Assembly (NCBI GenBank): GCA_030145305.1
Contig: JAQYVX010000003.1
Span: forward strand, 1-64,000
Origin: Halarcobacter sp.
GTDB lineage: Bacteria; Campylobacterota; Campylobacteria; Campylobacterales; Arcobacteraceae
Length of the DNA stretch: 64,000 nucleotides
Direction: 5' to 3'
Shown: in pieces, positions 1-8,102 of the stretch
Layout of the letters: every line of letters begins with the position of its first letter
How positions within the stretch are numbered: position 1 is the stretch's first letter
The notes under the pieces: model-generated
Seen by the model: the letters and a program-made list of their open reading frames with translations, nothing else
Databases searched by the model: none
What the model was told of the DNA's origin: nothing
Translations under genes and position numbers: made by a program

Positions 1-69
1 AGAACTTCCATTCTCACACTCTCTCCATCTAACTCTCGTTTGATGTCGTTCGTCTGTTTTTGGACGGGA

Positions 70-98
70 ATTATAATAGATTTCTCCCCCCTTGTCAA
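70..98 (-). promoter_or_regulatory. Perfect-consensus sigma70 promoter firing leftward
   Basis: On the minus strand a TTGACA -35 box (98..93) and a TATAAT -10 box (75..70) are separated by exactly 17 bases. A/T-rich sequence lies upstream of the -35 box, like an UP element, and a G/C-rich stretch follows the -10 box, like a discriminator. The transcript would leave the window at base 1. Positions 60-1 show no evident ORF start on that strand. Full-consensus promoters are rare in this AT-rich sequence and are typical of rRNA or other stable-RNA operons, so an rRNA leader is the likely content of 1-60 (inference). Confidence 0.75.
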
Positions 99-291
99 GG
101 GTTTATTCTTTCATTCTGCTTAAATTTTGAATTTTATGGAGTTTTCCTAATTTTCCTGCTTTTTAAGTAATAATTAACTTTTAACAATATTATATATGGT
201 AAGTTTAATTACAATCTAAATGTAATCTTACTTCTTAAAGTGATTATTAAGATTAACATATTAGAATATCAAAAAAATTAAAAGGATTACA

Positions 292-984
292 ATGTATAAC
301 AGAGATTATCTTTCGCAAGAAAGTTCTCAGTACAGCACACAAGATTCATCTAGAACACAACTGATGAGTTTTTTAAAAGCAACTTATCAACTGTTTGCTG
401 GTTCTTTATTGGCTGCTACTGCAGGAGCTTATATTGGCTTAGATATGGTTTCAACAATCGCAAGCTGGTATTGGGGTTTAGTAATATTTGAATTTATATT
501 ACTTTTTGCTTTATTTGCTGTTAAAAAGAAGCCTGGGATTAATTTGGCTGTACTATTTGGTTTTACTTTTGTAAGTGGTTTAACAATTACACCTTTATTA
601 AGTAGTATATTAAGTATGCCAGCTGGTGCTTCTATTGTTGCTCAAGCATTTTTAATGACTTCTGTAGCATTTGGTGGAATTTCAATGTTTGCTATGACTA
701 CTAAAAGAGATTTCTCAGGTATGGGGAAAATGCTATTTATTGCATTAATTATCTTAATAGTTGGTTCAATTTCAAATATTTTCTTTCAATCATCTTTATT
801 ACAATTAGGTGTTGCAGGAGTTGGTGCTTTATTATTTTCAGCATTTATACTTTACGATACACAACAAATTATCAAAGGTGGATTTGAAACTCCGATTGAA
901 GCAGCAATTGCTTTATATTTAGATTTCTTCAACCTATTTATTTCGCTATTACAAATTCTTGGAATACTCAATAGTGATGACTAA
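292..984 (+). CDS. Bax inhibitor-1/YccA family membrane protein
   Basis: A 230-residue polytopic inner-membrane protein with about seven hydrophobic segments after a polar N-terminus of roughly 30 residues. The spacing, the FILYDTQQII segment near residue 190 and the acidic C-terminus fit the BI-1/YccA/YbhL (TMBIM) family. Characterised members act as pH-sensitive calcium leak channels or interact with FtsH; the role here is not known. A good AAAGGA ribosome-binding site precedes the ATG. The gene is followed by a strong hairpin and appears monocistronic. Confidence 0.9.
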   Translation: MYNRDYLSQESSQYSTQDSSRTQLMSFLKATYQLFAGSLLAATAGAYIGLDMVSTIASWYWGLVIFEFILLFALFAVKKKPGINLAVLFGFTFVSGLTITPLLSSILSMPAGASIVAQAFLMTSVAFGGISMFAMTTKRDFSGMGKMLFIALIILIVGSISNIFFQSSLLQLGVAGVGALLFSAFILYDTQQIIKGGFETPIEAAIALYLDFFNLFISLLQILGILNSDD

Positions 985-1023
985 CAAGTTTGGTAGCTTC
1001 TTCTTTTAAGAAGCTACACTTGT
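984..1023 (+). terminator. Hairpin terminator after the BI-1 gene
   Basis: A perfect 10-bp stem (993-1002 with 1008-1017) has a five-base loop. Six more pairs (984-989 with 1018-1023) extend it across a three-base bulge. The downstream sequence is T-rich but lacks a long uninterrupted T run. Confidence 0.65.
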
Positions 1024-1053
1024 TATTATCTATTTTGATATAAAACTTACTCA

Positions 1054-1470
1054 ATGATTGAAAAAAACACTCTTAGACTTATTGATGCTAACTTAAATAG
1101 ACTTCGCGAAGGAATTCGAGTAGTTGAGGATATTTTTAGATATGTATACAATGATAAAGAGACTTCATCAAAACTAAAAGCCTTAAGGCACTTATCTAGA
1201 CTTGAAAACTACACTCAACTTTTAGAAACTAGAGATATACAAAATGATGTTTTAAGAGAATCTATAAAGAGTGAACAAAATCGTAGTGATTTATACTCTA
1301 TTTTGATTGCAAACTTTAAAAGAGCACAAGAGAGTGCAAGAGTGCTTGAAGAGTTTAGTAAACTAATCTCAATAAAAGATAGTGAAAACTTTAAATATAT
1401 TAGATATGAACTTTATAATTTAGAGATTCTTTTAACAGCTTTAACAAAAATCACTTCAAACTCTAAATAA
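1054..1470 (+). CDS. thiD2: ThiD2-type hydroxymethylpyrimidine phosphate kinase
   Basis: A 138-residue all-alpha protein carrying LRLIDANLNRLREGIRVVED near the N-terminus and ESARVLEEFSKL near residue 95. These are the hallmarks of the ThiD2 domain (Pfam PF17792), which in many bacteria is fused to the N-terminus of thiamine-phosphate synthase ThiE. Stand-alone and fused ThiD2 proteins are reported to be monofunctional HMP-P kinases in thiamin synthesis. No ThiE domain follows, so this is a free-standing copy; ThiE would have to be encoded elsewhere. The 3' end overlaps the convergent bioC-like gene by 58 bp. No strong Shine-Dalgarno is seen before the ATG. Confidence 0.72.
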   Translation: MIEKNTLRLIDANLNRLREGIRVVEDIFRYVYNDKETSSKLKALRHLSRLENYTQLLETRDIQNDVLRESIKSEQNRSDLYSILIANFKRAQESARVLEEFSKLISIKDSENFKYIRYELYNLEILLTALTKITSNSK

Positions 1471-2117
1471 TTTAAATCATATAATTTATACAATTTTTTA
1501 GCTGCTTTAAAATCCAAATTATTTGTAGAACCACTTACTCCTGAATTTTTTATATAATTAAATAAATCTTTTTTATTCTCAAACTCTAAATTATAATTAT
1601 GAACTTCAAATTCACAATCAAAATGTTTAGAAAAACCTTCTCTTATTTCACTAGTAGACAAAATAGGAGATTTATTATTTGTTAGTTTTTGTATAGTTTT
1701 AAAAGTATTCGAAGTAAAAAGAACTGCATTTATTTCAGAAGTACAAAAAGACAAAGATTTAACTAATCTTGATAAATCTTTGGACCATTGCATTGCAGAA
1801 GATGAGAGTATAATATCAAATTTTTTATTTTTTAAAAAATCCCTAAATTCTTGGCTATCAAAATCATAACAAGAAACATCAATGTTTTTACTTCTAGGAT
1901 GTAACTCACACATGGAAGAAGAAAAATCAATAGCTTGATATTTATTTATATCCCAAGATATATATTTAAATACTTGACCTGAGCCACAGCCTATTTCTAG
2001 TATATTTTTTGGCTTAGTTTTTATATCTCTAACTAATGCTTTTGCAGCAAGTTGTTGAATTATATTAAAATTGTTATACTCATTGGCATATTTTGAAAAT
2101 TGTGCTTTTACAGACAT
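1413..2117 (-). CDS. bioC: BioC-like SAM-dependent methyltransferase
   Basis: A 234-residue class I methyltransferase. Motif I is ILEIGCGSGQ near residue 40, and a post-I acidic turn (AIDFS) follows. An IILSSSAMQW segment near residue 105 and a FSKYANEYNNFNIIQQLAA N-terminus match BioC, the malonyl-ACP O-methyltransferase that primes biotin synthesis. No other biotin gene is in the window, so the assignment rests on sequence resemblance; a related methyltransferase is the alternative. The gene is convergent with thiD2 and the coding regions overlap by 58 bp. It is divergent from secG with about 70 bp between starts. Confidence 0.65.
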   Translation of the reverse strand: MSVKAQFSKYANEYNNFNIIQQLAAKALVRDIKTKPKNILEIGCGSGQVFKYISWDINKYQAIDFSSSMCELHPRSKNIDVSCYDFDSQEFRDFLKNKKFDIILSSSAMQWSKDLSRLVKSLSFCTSEINAVLFTSNTFKTIQKLTNNKSPILSTSEIREGFSKHFDCEFEVHNYNLEFENKKDLFNYIKNSGVSGSTNNLDFKAAKKLYKLYDLNYLEFEVIFVKAVKRISKL

Positions 2118-2188
2118 GAATATAATTTTAACCTAATCTTAATGAATTTTAGGTAAAATACCTACCATTTTTTAAAAGGAAAATTAAT

Positions 2189-2545
2189 ATGACATCAACA
2201 CTTTTAATAGTTCAAGTTGTTTTAGCAGTTCTAGTTGTAATTGCGGTATTACTTCAAAAAAGTTCAAGCATAGGTCTTGGGGCATACAGTGGAAGTAATG
2301 ATTCAGTATTTGGAGCAAAAGGACCAGGAAGTTTTTTAACGAAAATTACTATGGTATTAGGACTTTTATTTGTAGTAAATACAGTTACTTTAGGATACTT
2401 ATATAACCAACAAAAACTTGGAAGTGCGATTGATAGTGTTAAAACTGATTCATTAATCCCTTCAACACCTGTAGGAGATTCAACTCCAGCACCAGCAGCT
2501 CCAAAAGCTGTGCCTGTTGTTCCTACAATTCCAGCAAGTAAGTAA
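2189..2545 (+). CDS. secG: Preprotein translocase subunit SecG
   Basis: A 118-residue protein with two transmembrane helices (about residues 3-22 and 50-72) joined by the conserved GLGAYSGSNDSVFGAKG-type loop of SecG. A Pro/Ala-rich C-terminal tail follows, as is common in Campylobacterota. SecG is the accessory subunit of the SecYEG channel in the inner membrane. An AAAGGA site lies upstream of the ATG. The gene sits directly upstream of frr and pyrE, but two hairpins separate it from frr. Confidence 0.93.
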   Translation: MTSTLLIVQVVLAVLVVIAVLLQKSSSIGLGAYSGSNDSVFGAKGPGSFLTKITMVLGLLFVVNTVTLGYLYNQQKLGSAIDSVKTDSLIPSTPVGDSTPAPAAPKAVPVVPTIPASK

Positions 2546-2591
2546 TCTAAAAAATCTAATGAAGTATTTATTACTTCTTGCAAAAACTTCA

Positions 2592-2628
2592 ATCTATGGA
2601 TATGCACAAAAAGATGCATATCCTAGAT
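2592..2628 (+). repeat. Long inverted repeat downstream of secG
   Basis: Arms ATCTA-T-GGATATGCA (2592-2606) and TGCATATCC-TAGAT (2615-2628) pair over 14 bp with one bulged T and an eight-base loop. There is no T run directly after it, so it may be a weak terminator, a processing or stability element, or part of a small RNA. Confidence 0.6.
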
Positions 2629-2670
2629 TACACCCTTACAAAGAAAACTTTAATAACAATTTATTTAATA

Positions 2671-2693
2671 AAAAACTTTTCATAAAAGTTTTT
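2671..2693 (+). terminator. Terminator-like hairpin upstream of frr
   Basis: A perfect 10-bp AT-rich stem (2671-2680 with 2684-2693) has a three-base loop, CAT. The T run is inside the 3' arm. A TATAAT-like hexamer for frr follows at about 2699-2704, so the hairpin separates secG transcription from the frr promoter region. Confidence 0.45.
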
Positions 2694-2764
2694 AATGGTA
2701 TAATCAATTTCAAATTTACAAAAATAAAAAATCAATAATAAAACATGATCAAGGAGAATATAGA

Positions 2765-3322
2765 ATGTTAAATGAAATCTATCGAGAAACAAAAGAAAAT
2801 ATGGAAAAGTCAATTGAGTCTTTAAAAAGAGACTATAAAACATTAAGAACAGGGAAAGTTACTACTTCTGTTTTAGATGGTGTAAGAATCGATTATTATG
2901 GAACAATGACTGATTTAAATCAAGTTGGTTCTGTTTTAGCAGCTGATGCTACAACAATAGTTATAAATCCTTGGGAAAAAAATCTTTTAGGTCCAATTGA
3001 GCAAGCTATTAGTGCAGCAAATATTGGAGTACACCCAAATAATGATGGTAATTTAATTAAATTATTCTTTCCACCAATGACAGTTGAGCAAAGAAAAGAG
3101 AGTGCTAAGGGTGCTAAAGTTATGACTGATAATGCAAAAATTGCTATTAGAAATATCAGAAAACATTCTAACGATGAAATAAAAGTTTTACACAAAGATA
3201 AAGAGCTTACAGATGATGAAAATAAAAAAGCTCTGGACGAAATCCAAAAAATTACTGATTCTTATGTAACAAAAGCTGATGAGACATTAAAAGCTAAAGA
3301 ACAAGAAATTTTAACGGTTTAA
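2765..3322 (+). CDS. frr: Ribosome recycling factor
   Basis: A 185-residue protein of the usual RRF length. It has the tRNA-shaped two-domain sequence features: an N-terminal helix with [20 protein letters not shown], a central beta/alpha domain including INPWEKNLL and a C-terminal charged helical part containing [13 protein letters not shown]. With EF-G it splits the 70S post-termination complex in the cytoplasm. AGGAG lies just upstream of the ATG. It is followed after 2 nt by pyrE, so the two are almost certainly co-transcribed. Confidence 0.97.
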   Translation: MLNEIYRETKENMEKSIESLKRDYKTLRTGKVTTSVLDGVRIDYYGTMTDLNQVGSVLAADATTIVINPWEKNLLGPIEQAISAANIGVHPNNDGNLIKLFFPPMTVEQRKESAKGAKVMTDNAKIAIRNIRKHSNDEIKVLHKDKELTDDENKKALDEIQKITDSYVTKADETLKAKEQEILTV

Positions 3323-3324
3323 TT

Positions 3325-3933
3325 ATGGATGTAGCACAAATATATAAAGATTCAAATGCATTATTAGAGGGACACTTTAAATTAAGCAGTGGAAATCATT
3401 CTTCATTTTATTTACAATCAGCAAAAGTTTTAGAAGATCCTAAAACTGCAAAACTATTAGCACAAGAATTAGCTAAACAGATTAAAGAATCTGGAATTAA
3501 AGTTGATGCTATATGTTCCCCTGCTCTTGGTGGACTTATTGCTGGATTTGCACTAGCAACTGCACTTGATGTAAGATTTATCTTTGCTGAAAGAGTTGAA
3601 GGTCAAATGTCTATTAGAAGAGGCTTTAAAGTAAAAGAGAATGAAAACTATATTATCTGTGAAGATATTATTACAACAGGTGGAAGTGCTTTAGAGGCTG
3701 CAAAACAAGTTGAAGCTCATGGTGGTAATATTGTAGCTTATGCTGCTTTAGCAAATAGAGGTTTTTGTTCAAGAGTAGGAAGCACAGTTGAGACAAAAGA
3801 AAACTGTAAATTGCCACTTGATAAACCACTTTTTGCATTAGATGATTTTACTTTTGAAATGTATTCACCAGAAAACTGTCCAATGTGTAAACAAGGTAGT
3901 AAGGCATACAAGCCAGGAAGTAGAGGAAATTAG
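3325..3933 (+). CDS. pyrE: Orotate phosphoribosyltransferase
   Basis: A 202-residue type I phosphoribosyltransferase. The PRPP-binding loop [17 protein letters not shown] is near residue 110, the substrate-facing [14 protein letters not shown] is near residue 18, and [14 protein letters not shown] is near residue 65. It converts orotate and PRPP to OMP in pyrimidine synthesis. It carries an extra C-terminal [16 protein letters not shown] segment seen in longer PyrE proteins. It begins 2 nt after frr and is followed 4 nt later by the RDD gene, forming an operon. Confidence 0.95.
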   Translation: MDVAQIYKDSNALLEGHFKLSSGNHSSFYLQSAKVLEDPKTAKLLAQELAKQIKESGIKVDAICSPALGGLIAGFALATALDVRFIFAERVEGQMSIRRGFKVKENENYIICEDIITTGGSALEAAKQVEAHGGNIVAYAALANRGFCSRVGSTVETKENCKLPLDKPLFALDDFTFEMYSPENCPMCKQGSKAYKPGSRGN

Positions 3934-3937
3934 TTTA

Positions 3938-4438
3938 ATGAGTAGATGGAGAGATATAAAACAAGGTAGTGTTAAAAAAGAAACAGAAGTTTCGCCAGCA
4001 CATAAGGATAATAACTCTTCAGATACTTCTATAACTCAAATTTCAACTGCAATTCCTTTGAGAATCAAAGCTTTTATTGTAGATATGTTTATGATTATGA
4101 TGCCAATCATGTATGTAACTACCTACTTAATTTTAGAAGGTAAAGATGACTTTCAAGGGAGTGATGAAGCTAGATGGATTACAGCTGTAGTTTATGGCCT
4201 TATTATTATCTTTTTTTGGGTAGTAAAAGGTCAAACACCTGGGTTTAAAGCTTATTCATTAAAACTTGTAGACGATACTACTTTTAAAAATATATCTTTA
4301 GGAAAAGCAATTCTTAGATATTTTATATTTTTAATTTCTGCTACAACAATTCTTTTAACTTTTATTCCTTTTTTCAGAAAAGATAAAAAAACTATACAAG
4401 ATATATTTAGTAAAACAATCGTAATTTCAGAAAAATAG
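3938..4438 (+). CDS. RDD family membrane protein
   Basis: A 166-residue protein if started at the ATG at 3938. An upstream in-frame ATG at 3842 would lie inside pyrE and give an implausible N-terminus. The RDD domain begins at IPLRIKAFIVDMFMIMM, and predicted membrane helices lie near residues 60, 95 and 135. The segment GFKAYSLKLVDD is also typical. RDD proteins are small polytopic membrane proteins of poorly defined function, some linked to Na+/H+ exchange. It lies in the frr-pyrE operon, 4 nt before the MFS gene. Confidence 0.85.
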   Translation: MSRWRDIKQGSVKKETEVSPAHKDNNSSDTSITQISTAIPLRIKAFIVDMFMIMMPIMYVTTYLILEGKDDFQGSDEARWITAVVYGLIIIFFWVVKGQTPGFKAYSLKLVDDTTFKNISLGKAILRYFIFLISATTILLTFIPFFRKDKKTIQDIFSKTIVISEK

Positions 4439-4441
4439 CAA

Positions 4442-5533
4442 ATGCTTTTTTTCAAACTCTCAGCCTTTTATTTTTTCTACTTTGCAGCTGTTGGTGTTTA
4501 TGTAATATTTTTACCAAAAGTCTTACATGATTTGGGATATAGTGCAATTGATATTGGAATAATTTTTGCACTTGCTCCTTTAATGAGATTTCTTACCCCA
4601 TTTTTATTTTTAAAGCATATAAAGTTAGATCAATTTATTTTTAAAAGCGCCCTATTCTTATCTATTTTATGTTCACTTTTATTTTATGTAACTATAGAGA
4701 ATTTTTATGCATTTATGATGAATAACGCTATTTTAGGTGCTTGTTTATCTGTAATACTTCCTTATTTAGAAGTAACCGCTATAAAAGTTTTAGGCAAAGA
4801 TAGATATGGAAAATCAAGACTTTTTGGTTCAATTGGCTTTATGTTAATTTCACTTATTCTTGCAAGATTCTTATCAGAACCATATATTGCCATTCATTAC
4901 TATTTAATTGTTAATATTCTAACTGTAGTATTTGCTCTTTCATTACTTAAATATGACGATGTAAGCCATAATGAAAAGATTTCAAAAGAGCCTTTTTCAT
5001 TTTTTAAATATTGGCCTTTTTGGATTAGTTTGTTTTTTATGCAATTAAGTTTTGGTGGTTTTTATAACTTTTTTACTATATATGAAACTAGCCATGGAAT
5101 AAGTTTGGAAATGACTTCATATCTTTGGTCGTTTGGTGTTCTTTGTGAAATAATAATACTCTATTTTCAAGCTCCTTTACTAAAAAGAAATTTATTGAAT
5201 ATTATTAGATTTGCTGTAGCAGTTACAGTTATTAGATGGCTTTTATTATTCCTCTTTCCTAATAATCTTTCTTTAGTTTTTTTCACACAAAGTTTACACG
5301 CTTTCTCATTTGGACTTTATCATAGTGCTGTGATTATTTATTTATATACATTATATGAAAACAAAAAACTAGCCCAACAGTTTATGTATGGAGTTGCTTA
5401 TGGATTAGGTGGATTTTTAGGAGCTTTGATTGCTGGGTATTTATATGGTGATTATCTTTTCTTATTTTCTTCTATTTTTTCTTTATGTTCTTTATTATTT
5501 CTTTTTAATAAAAACTTAATTTATAAAAACTAA
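4442..5533 (+). CDS. MFS transporter (MFS_1-like/HcaT-like)
   Basis: A 363-residue, very hydrophobic protein with about 10-12 membrane helices. The N-terminus (FYFFYFAAVGVYVIFLPKVL) and the helix-4 region (AIKVLGKDRYGKSRLFGSIG) resemble the MFS_1_like group that includes HcaT and nucleoside/phenylpropionate permeases. The substrate cannot be told from sequence. It starts 3 nt after the RDD gene and ends the frr-pyrE-RDD-MFS run. Some family members are nearer 400 residues, so this is a short version. Confidence 0.8.
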   Translation: MLFFKLSAFYFFYFAAVGVYVIFLPKVLHDLGYSAIDIGIIFALAPLMRFLTPFLFLKHIKLDQFIFKSALFLSILCSLLFYVTIENFYAFMMNNAILGACLSVILPYLEVTAIKVLGKDRYGKSRLFGSIGFMLISLILARFLSEPYIAIHYYLIVNILTVVFALSLLKYDDVSHNEKISKEPFSFFKYWPFWISLFFMQLSFGGFYNFFTIYETSHGISLEMTSYLWSFGVLCEIIILYFQAPLLKRNLLNIIRFAVAVTVIRWLLLFLFPNNLSLVFFTQSLHAFSFGLYHSAVIIYLYTLYENKKLAQQFMYGVAYGLGGFLGALIAGYLYGDYLFLFSSIFSLCSLLFLFNKNLIYKN

Positions 5534-5653
5534 CTTTTGACTAAGTATTTAGGTTAAATAAAAACTATTTTTTTTTCAAATATTTACTATTTTAGAAAAT
5601 TATCAGTATAATAATAAATAAAAATCAACAAAAAACTAGTAATTGGAAAAAAG

Positions 5654-6928
5654 ATGGAGCAAGATATTAAGCTAGAAATTTTATATGTAGAAGATGATAA
5701 AAATTTAAGAGAAGAGTATCAGAAGTTTTTTTCAAAAAGATGTGATACTCTTTTTTTAGCATTTAATGGCCAAGAAGGCTTTGATTCTTTTTTAAAAAAC
5801 AAGCCTGATATAATTATTACAGATATTACAATGCCTATAATGAATGGTCTTGAAATGATTAAAAAAATTAGAGAAGTTGATACTTCCGTTCCAATTATCG
5901 TAACATCAGCTTTTAATGAGCAAGAGTATTTACTAGAAGCTATTAATCAAGGTGTTACAAGATATATTTTAAAACCATTTAATAGAAAACTACTTAAACA
6001 ACTTGTTGAGGAAACTATTACTTTTGTTAATCTAAAAAAACGAGATGAGTATTATAAAAATATAATACAAGAGTATCATGAAATCATAGACCACAATGTC
6101 ATAAGTTCAAGAACAAATTTAGATGGAATTATTACTTATGTATCAAAAGCTTTTTGTCAAGTATGTGGCTATTCGGAAGAAGAATTATTAGGTAAAACAC
6201 ACAATATTCTTTATCATCCAGATGTAAGTGAGCCTTTTTGTAATGAGCTTTGGGAAACAATATCAAAAGATAACACATGGAAAGGTGAAATCAAAAATAG
6301 AACAAAAGATGGCCAAGATTATTGGATACAGGCAACTATTAGCCCCATTTATAATAAAGAAGGTAAAAAAATAGCTTACTCATCCATTAGAGAAAATATA
6401 ACTGCCAAGAAAAAATTAGAAGAATTATCAATAAAAGATTCTCTGACAAATATTTATAATAGAAGATATTTTAATGAAAAAATTGTTGAACTGTTAAATA
6501 CTTGCAAAAGAGGAAATGAGTCAATATGTTTATTAATTATTGACATTGATTATTTCAAACTTTATAATGATACTTATGGTCATCAAGAAGGAGATAAGGT
6601 CTTAATAAAAGTCTCAAATTCTTTAAACTCTTCTATGCAAAGAGCAACGGATTATTGTTTTAGGATTGGTGGAGAAGAGTTTGCTATTTTGTTTATTACT
6701 GAAAAACCAGATAATTCAATTAGTTTTTCAAACCAAATAAGAGAAAAAGTTGAGAATCTAAAAATTGAGCATAGTAAAAATACAGTAAGCAAATTTGTAA
6801 CTATCTCTGCTGGTCTATATTGTGAACAGGCAAATAAGATAAAAAATGATATGGAGCTTTTTAAAAAAGCAGATGATTTATTATATCAAGCAAAAGAATC
6901 AGGAAGAAATAAAGTCGTATCCAATTAA
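5654..6928 (+). CDS. REC-PAS-GGDEF response regulator/diguanylate cyclase
   Basis: A 424-residue soluble protein. REC is at about residues 6-125, with acidic residues D14/D15, phospho-acceptor D57 in ITDITMP and K107. A PAS/PAC domain is at about 148-252. GGDEF is at about 255-422, with GGEEF at 339-343. The product-inhibition I-site is intact (R330-A-T-D333, five residues before GGEEF), so it should make c-di-GMP under feedback control. The PAS contains GKTHNILYHPDV and WKGEIKNRTKDGQDYW, like the FAD-binding PAS of the aerotaxis receptor Aer, which suggests redox sensing (inference). It is convergent with the kinase pair ending at 6942. Confidence 0.9.
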   Translation: MEQDIKLEILYVEDDKNLREEYQKFFSKRCDTLFLAFNGQEGFDSFLKNKPDIIITDITMPIMNGLEMIKKIREVDTSVPIIVTSAFNEQEYLLEAINQGVTRYILKPFNRKLLKQLVEETITFVNLKKRDEYYKNIIQEYHEIIDHNVISSRTNLDGIITYVSKAFCQVCGYSEEELLGKTHNILYHPDVSEPFCNELWETISKDNTWKGEIKNRTKDGQDYWIQATISPIYNKEGKKIAYSSIRENITAKKKLEELSIKDSLTNIYNRRYFNEKIVELLNTCKRGNESICLLIIDIDYFKLYNDTYGHQEGDKVLIKVSNSLNSSMQRATDYCFRIGGEEFAILFITEKPDNSISFSNQIREKVENLKIEHSKNTVSKFVTISAGLYCEQANKIKNDMELFKKADDLLYQAKESGRNKVVSN

Positions 6929-6941
6929 GTGATTTTTGTTT

Positions 6942-8102
6942 TTAGGAAAAACATCTTTTCATATTAATTTCGAAAATTGACCCATTTTCATGGTTTGAAA
7001 CACTTATCTTTCCTTGCATATTAGTCTCAATAATTGTTTTACTCATATATAAACCAATACCTGTACCTTTGCCTTCTTCTTTTGTAGTAAAATAAGGTTC
7101 AAAAATCTTATTTATTATGGAGTGTGGTATTCCACCTGCATTATCTTTTATAATAATTTTTATATCTTCTTCTTGACTATAAATATCTATAAGAATATTT
7201 CTATTCTCAGAACTAGCTTTAATCTCCAATATTGCATCTTTTGCATTTTGTAAGATATTTATGATAACCTGAGAAAATTCATTTACATATCCATCTACTA
7301 AAAAGTGATCTTTATATTTATTATCATTGTAATCCAATACTTTTTCATCATCAATTGATAAAATGATTCTTATTTCATTATTTATAAAAGCTGCATCAAC
7401 AATTGATATTGCATTTATGATAGATTTCGTTATATCAAATGGTTTTTTGTATTTACTTGGAATAAAAAAGTTTCTAAAATCATCAATTGTTTTTGACATA
7501 TATAAAATATTTTGTTCTGCTGCATCAATTCTATCTTCTAAATACTCACCTGTTAATTCTCCATCTTCATGACACTCTTCTATATTCATTAAAATACCAC
7601 CTAAAGAGGTTAAAGGTTGTCTCCATTGGTGAGCAATACTAGCAATCATTTCTCCCATAGAAGCTAACTTTGATTGTTGTATTAATAATTGTTCTTGTAT
7701 TTTATTTCTATTATTTAACTCTTTTTGAAGCACAGCTGTTTTTATATGATTTGCAATTCTAAGTTTTAATTCTTCTTTAAAAAAAGGTTTCGTTATATAA
7801 TCAACTGCACCAGAATCTAAAGCTTTAATAATTACTTCTTTTTGAGTCTTTGCTGTTATAAAAATAATAGGGATATCTTTTGTTTCATCATTATTTTTTA
7901 AAATATGAGCAACTTCAAAACCATCCATTTTAGGCATTTGAATATCTAAAAGTATTAAATCTGGTAGAATTTTTTTAGCAATATTTATAGCTATTAAGCC
8001 ATCATATGCGACTTTTAATTCATATTTATTATTTAATATCTCAACTAATATTTCAACATTTGTAGCTTCATCATCTACTATTAATATAGTGCTTTTATTC
8101 AT
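6942..8102 (-). CDS. REC-histidine kinase hybrid (soluble)
   Basis: A 386-residue cytoplasmic protein. The N-terminal REC (about 5-120) has D10/D11, phospho-acceptor D53 in LLDIQMP and K105. A short coiled coil leads to a kinase core with H158 in IAHQWRQPL, an H-box variant recurrent in this genome. HATPase motifs follow: N-box [11 protein letters not shown]1 DNAGGI and G2 GTGIGLYMS. No membrane helix is seen. It starts within the last 8 bp of the 929-residue hybrid kinase, so the two are translationally coupled and probably form a phosphorelay. Confidence 0.9.
   Translation of the reverse strand: MNKSTILIVDDEATNVEILVEILNNKYELKVAYDGLIAINIAKKILPDLILLDIQMPKMDGFEVAHILKNNDETKDIPIIFITAKTQKEVIIKALDSGAVDYITKPFFKEELKLRIANHIKTAVLQKELNNRNKIQEQLLIQQSKLASMGEMIASIAHQWRQPLTSLGGILMNIEECHEDGELTGEYLEDRIDAAEQNILYMSKTIDDFRNFFIPSKYKKPFDITKSIINAISIVDAAFINNEIRIILSIDDEKVLDYNDNKYKDHFLVDGYVNEFSQVIINILQNAKDAILEIKASSENRNILIDIYSQEEDIKIIIKDNAGGIPHSIINKIFEPYFTTKEEGKGTGIGLYMSKTIIETNMQGKISVSNHENGSIFEINMKRCFS

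Noticed and set aside
2254-2619. Minus-strand ORF of 121 residues opposite secG
   Set aside because: It is antisense to secG with no family resemblance; a shadow of the real gene.
2546-2764. SRP 4.5S RNA or 6S RNA in the secG-frr gap
   Set aside because: No GGAAG-type SRP apical loop or 6S-like large bubble could be found; only two simple hairpins are visible.
3842-3937. N-terminal extension of the RDD gene to an ATG inside pyrE
   Set aside because: The extra 32 residues are pyrE codons read in another frame, and a proper start exists at 3938.
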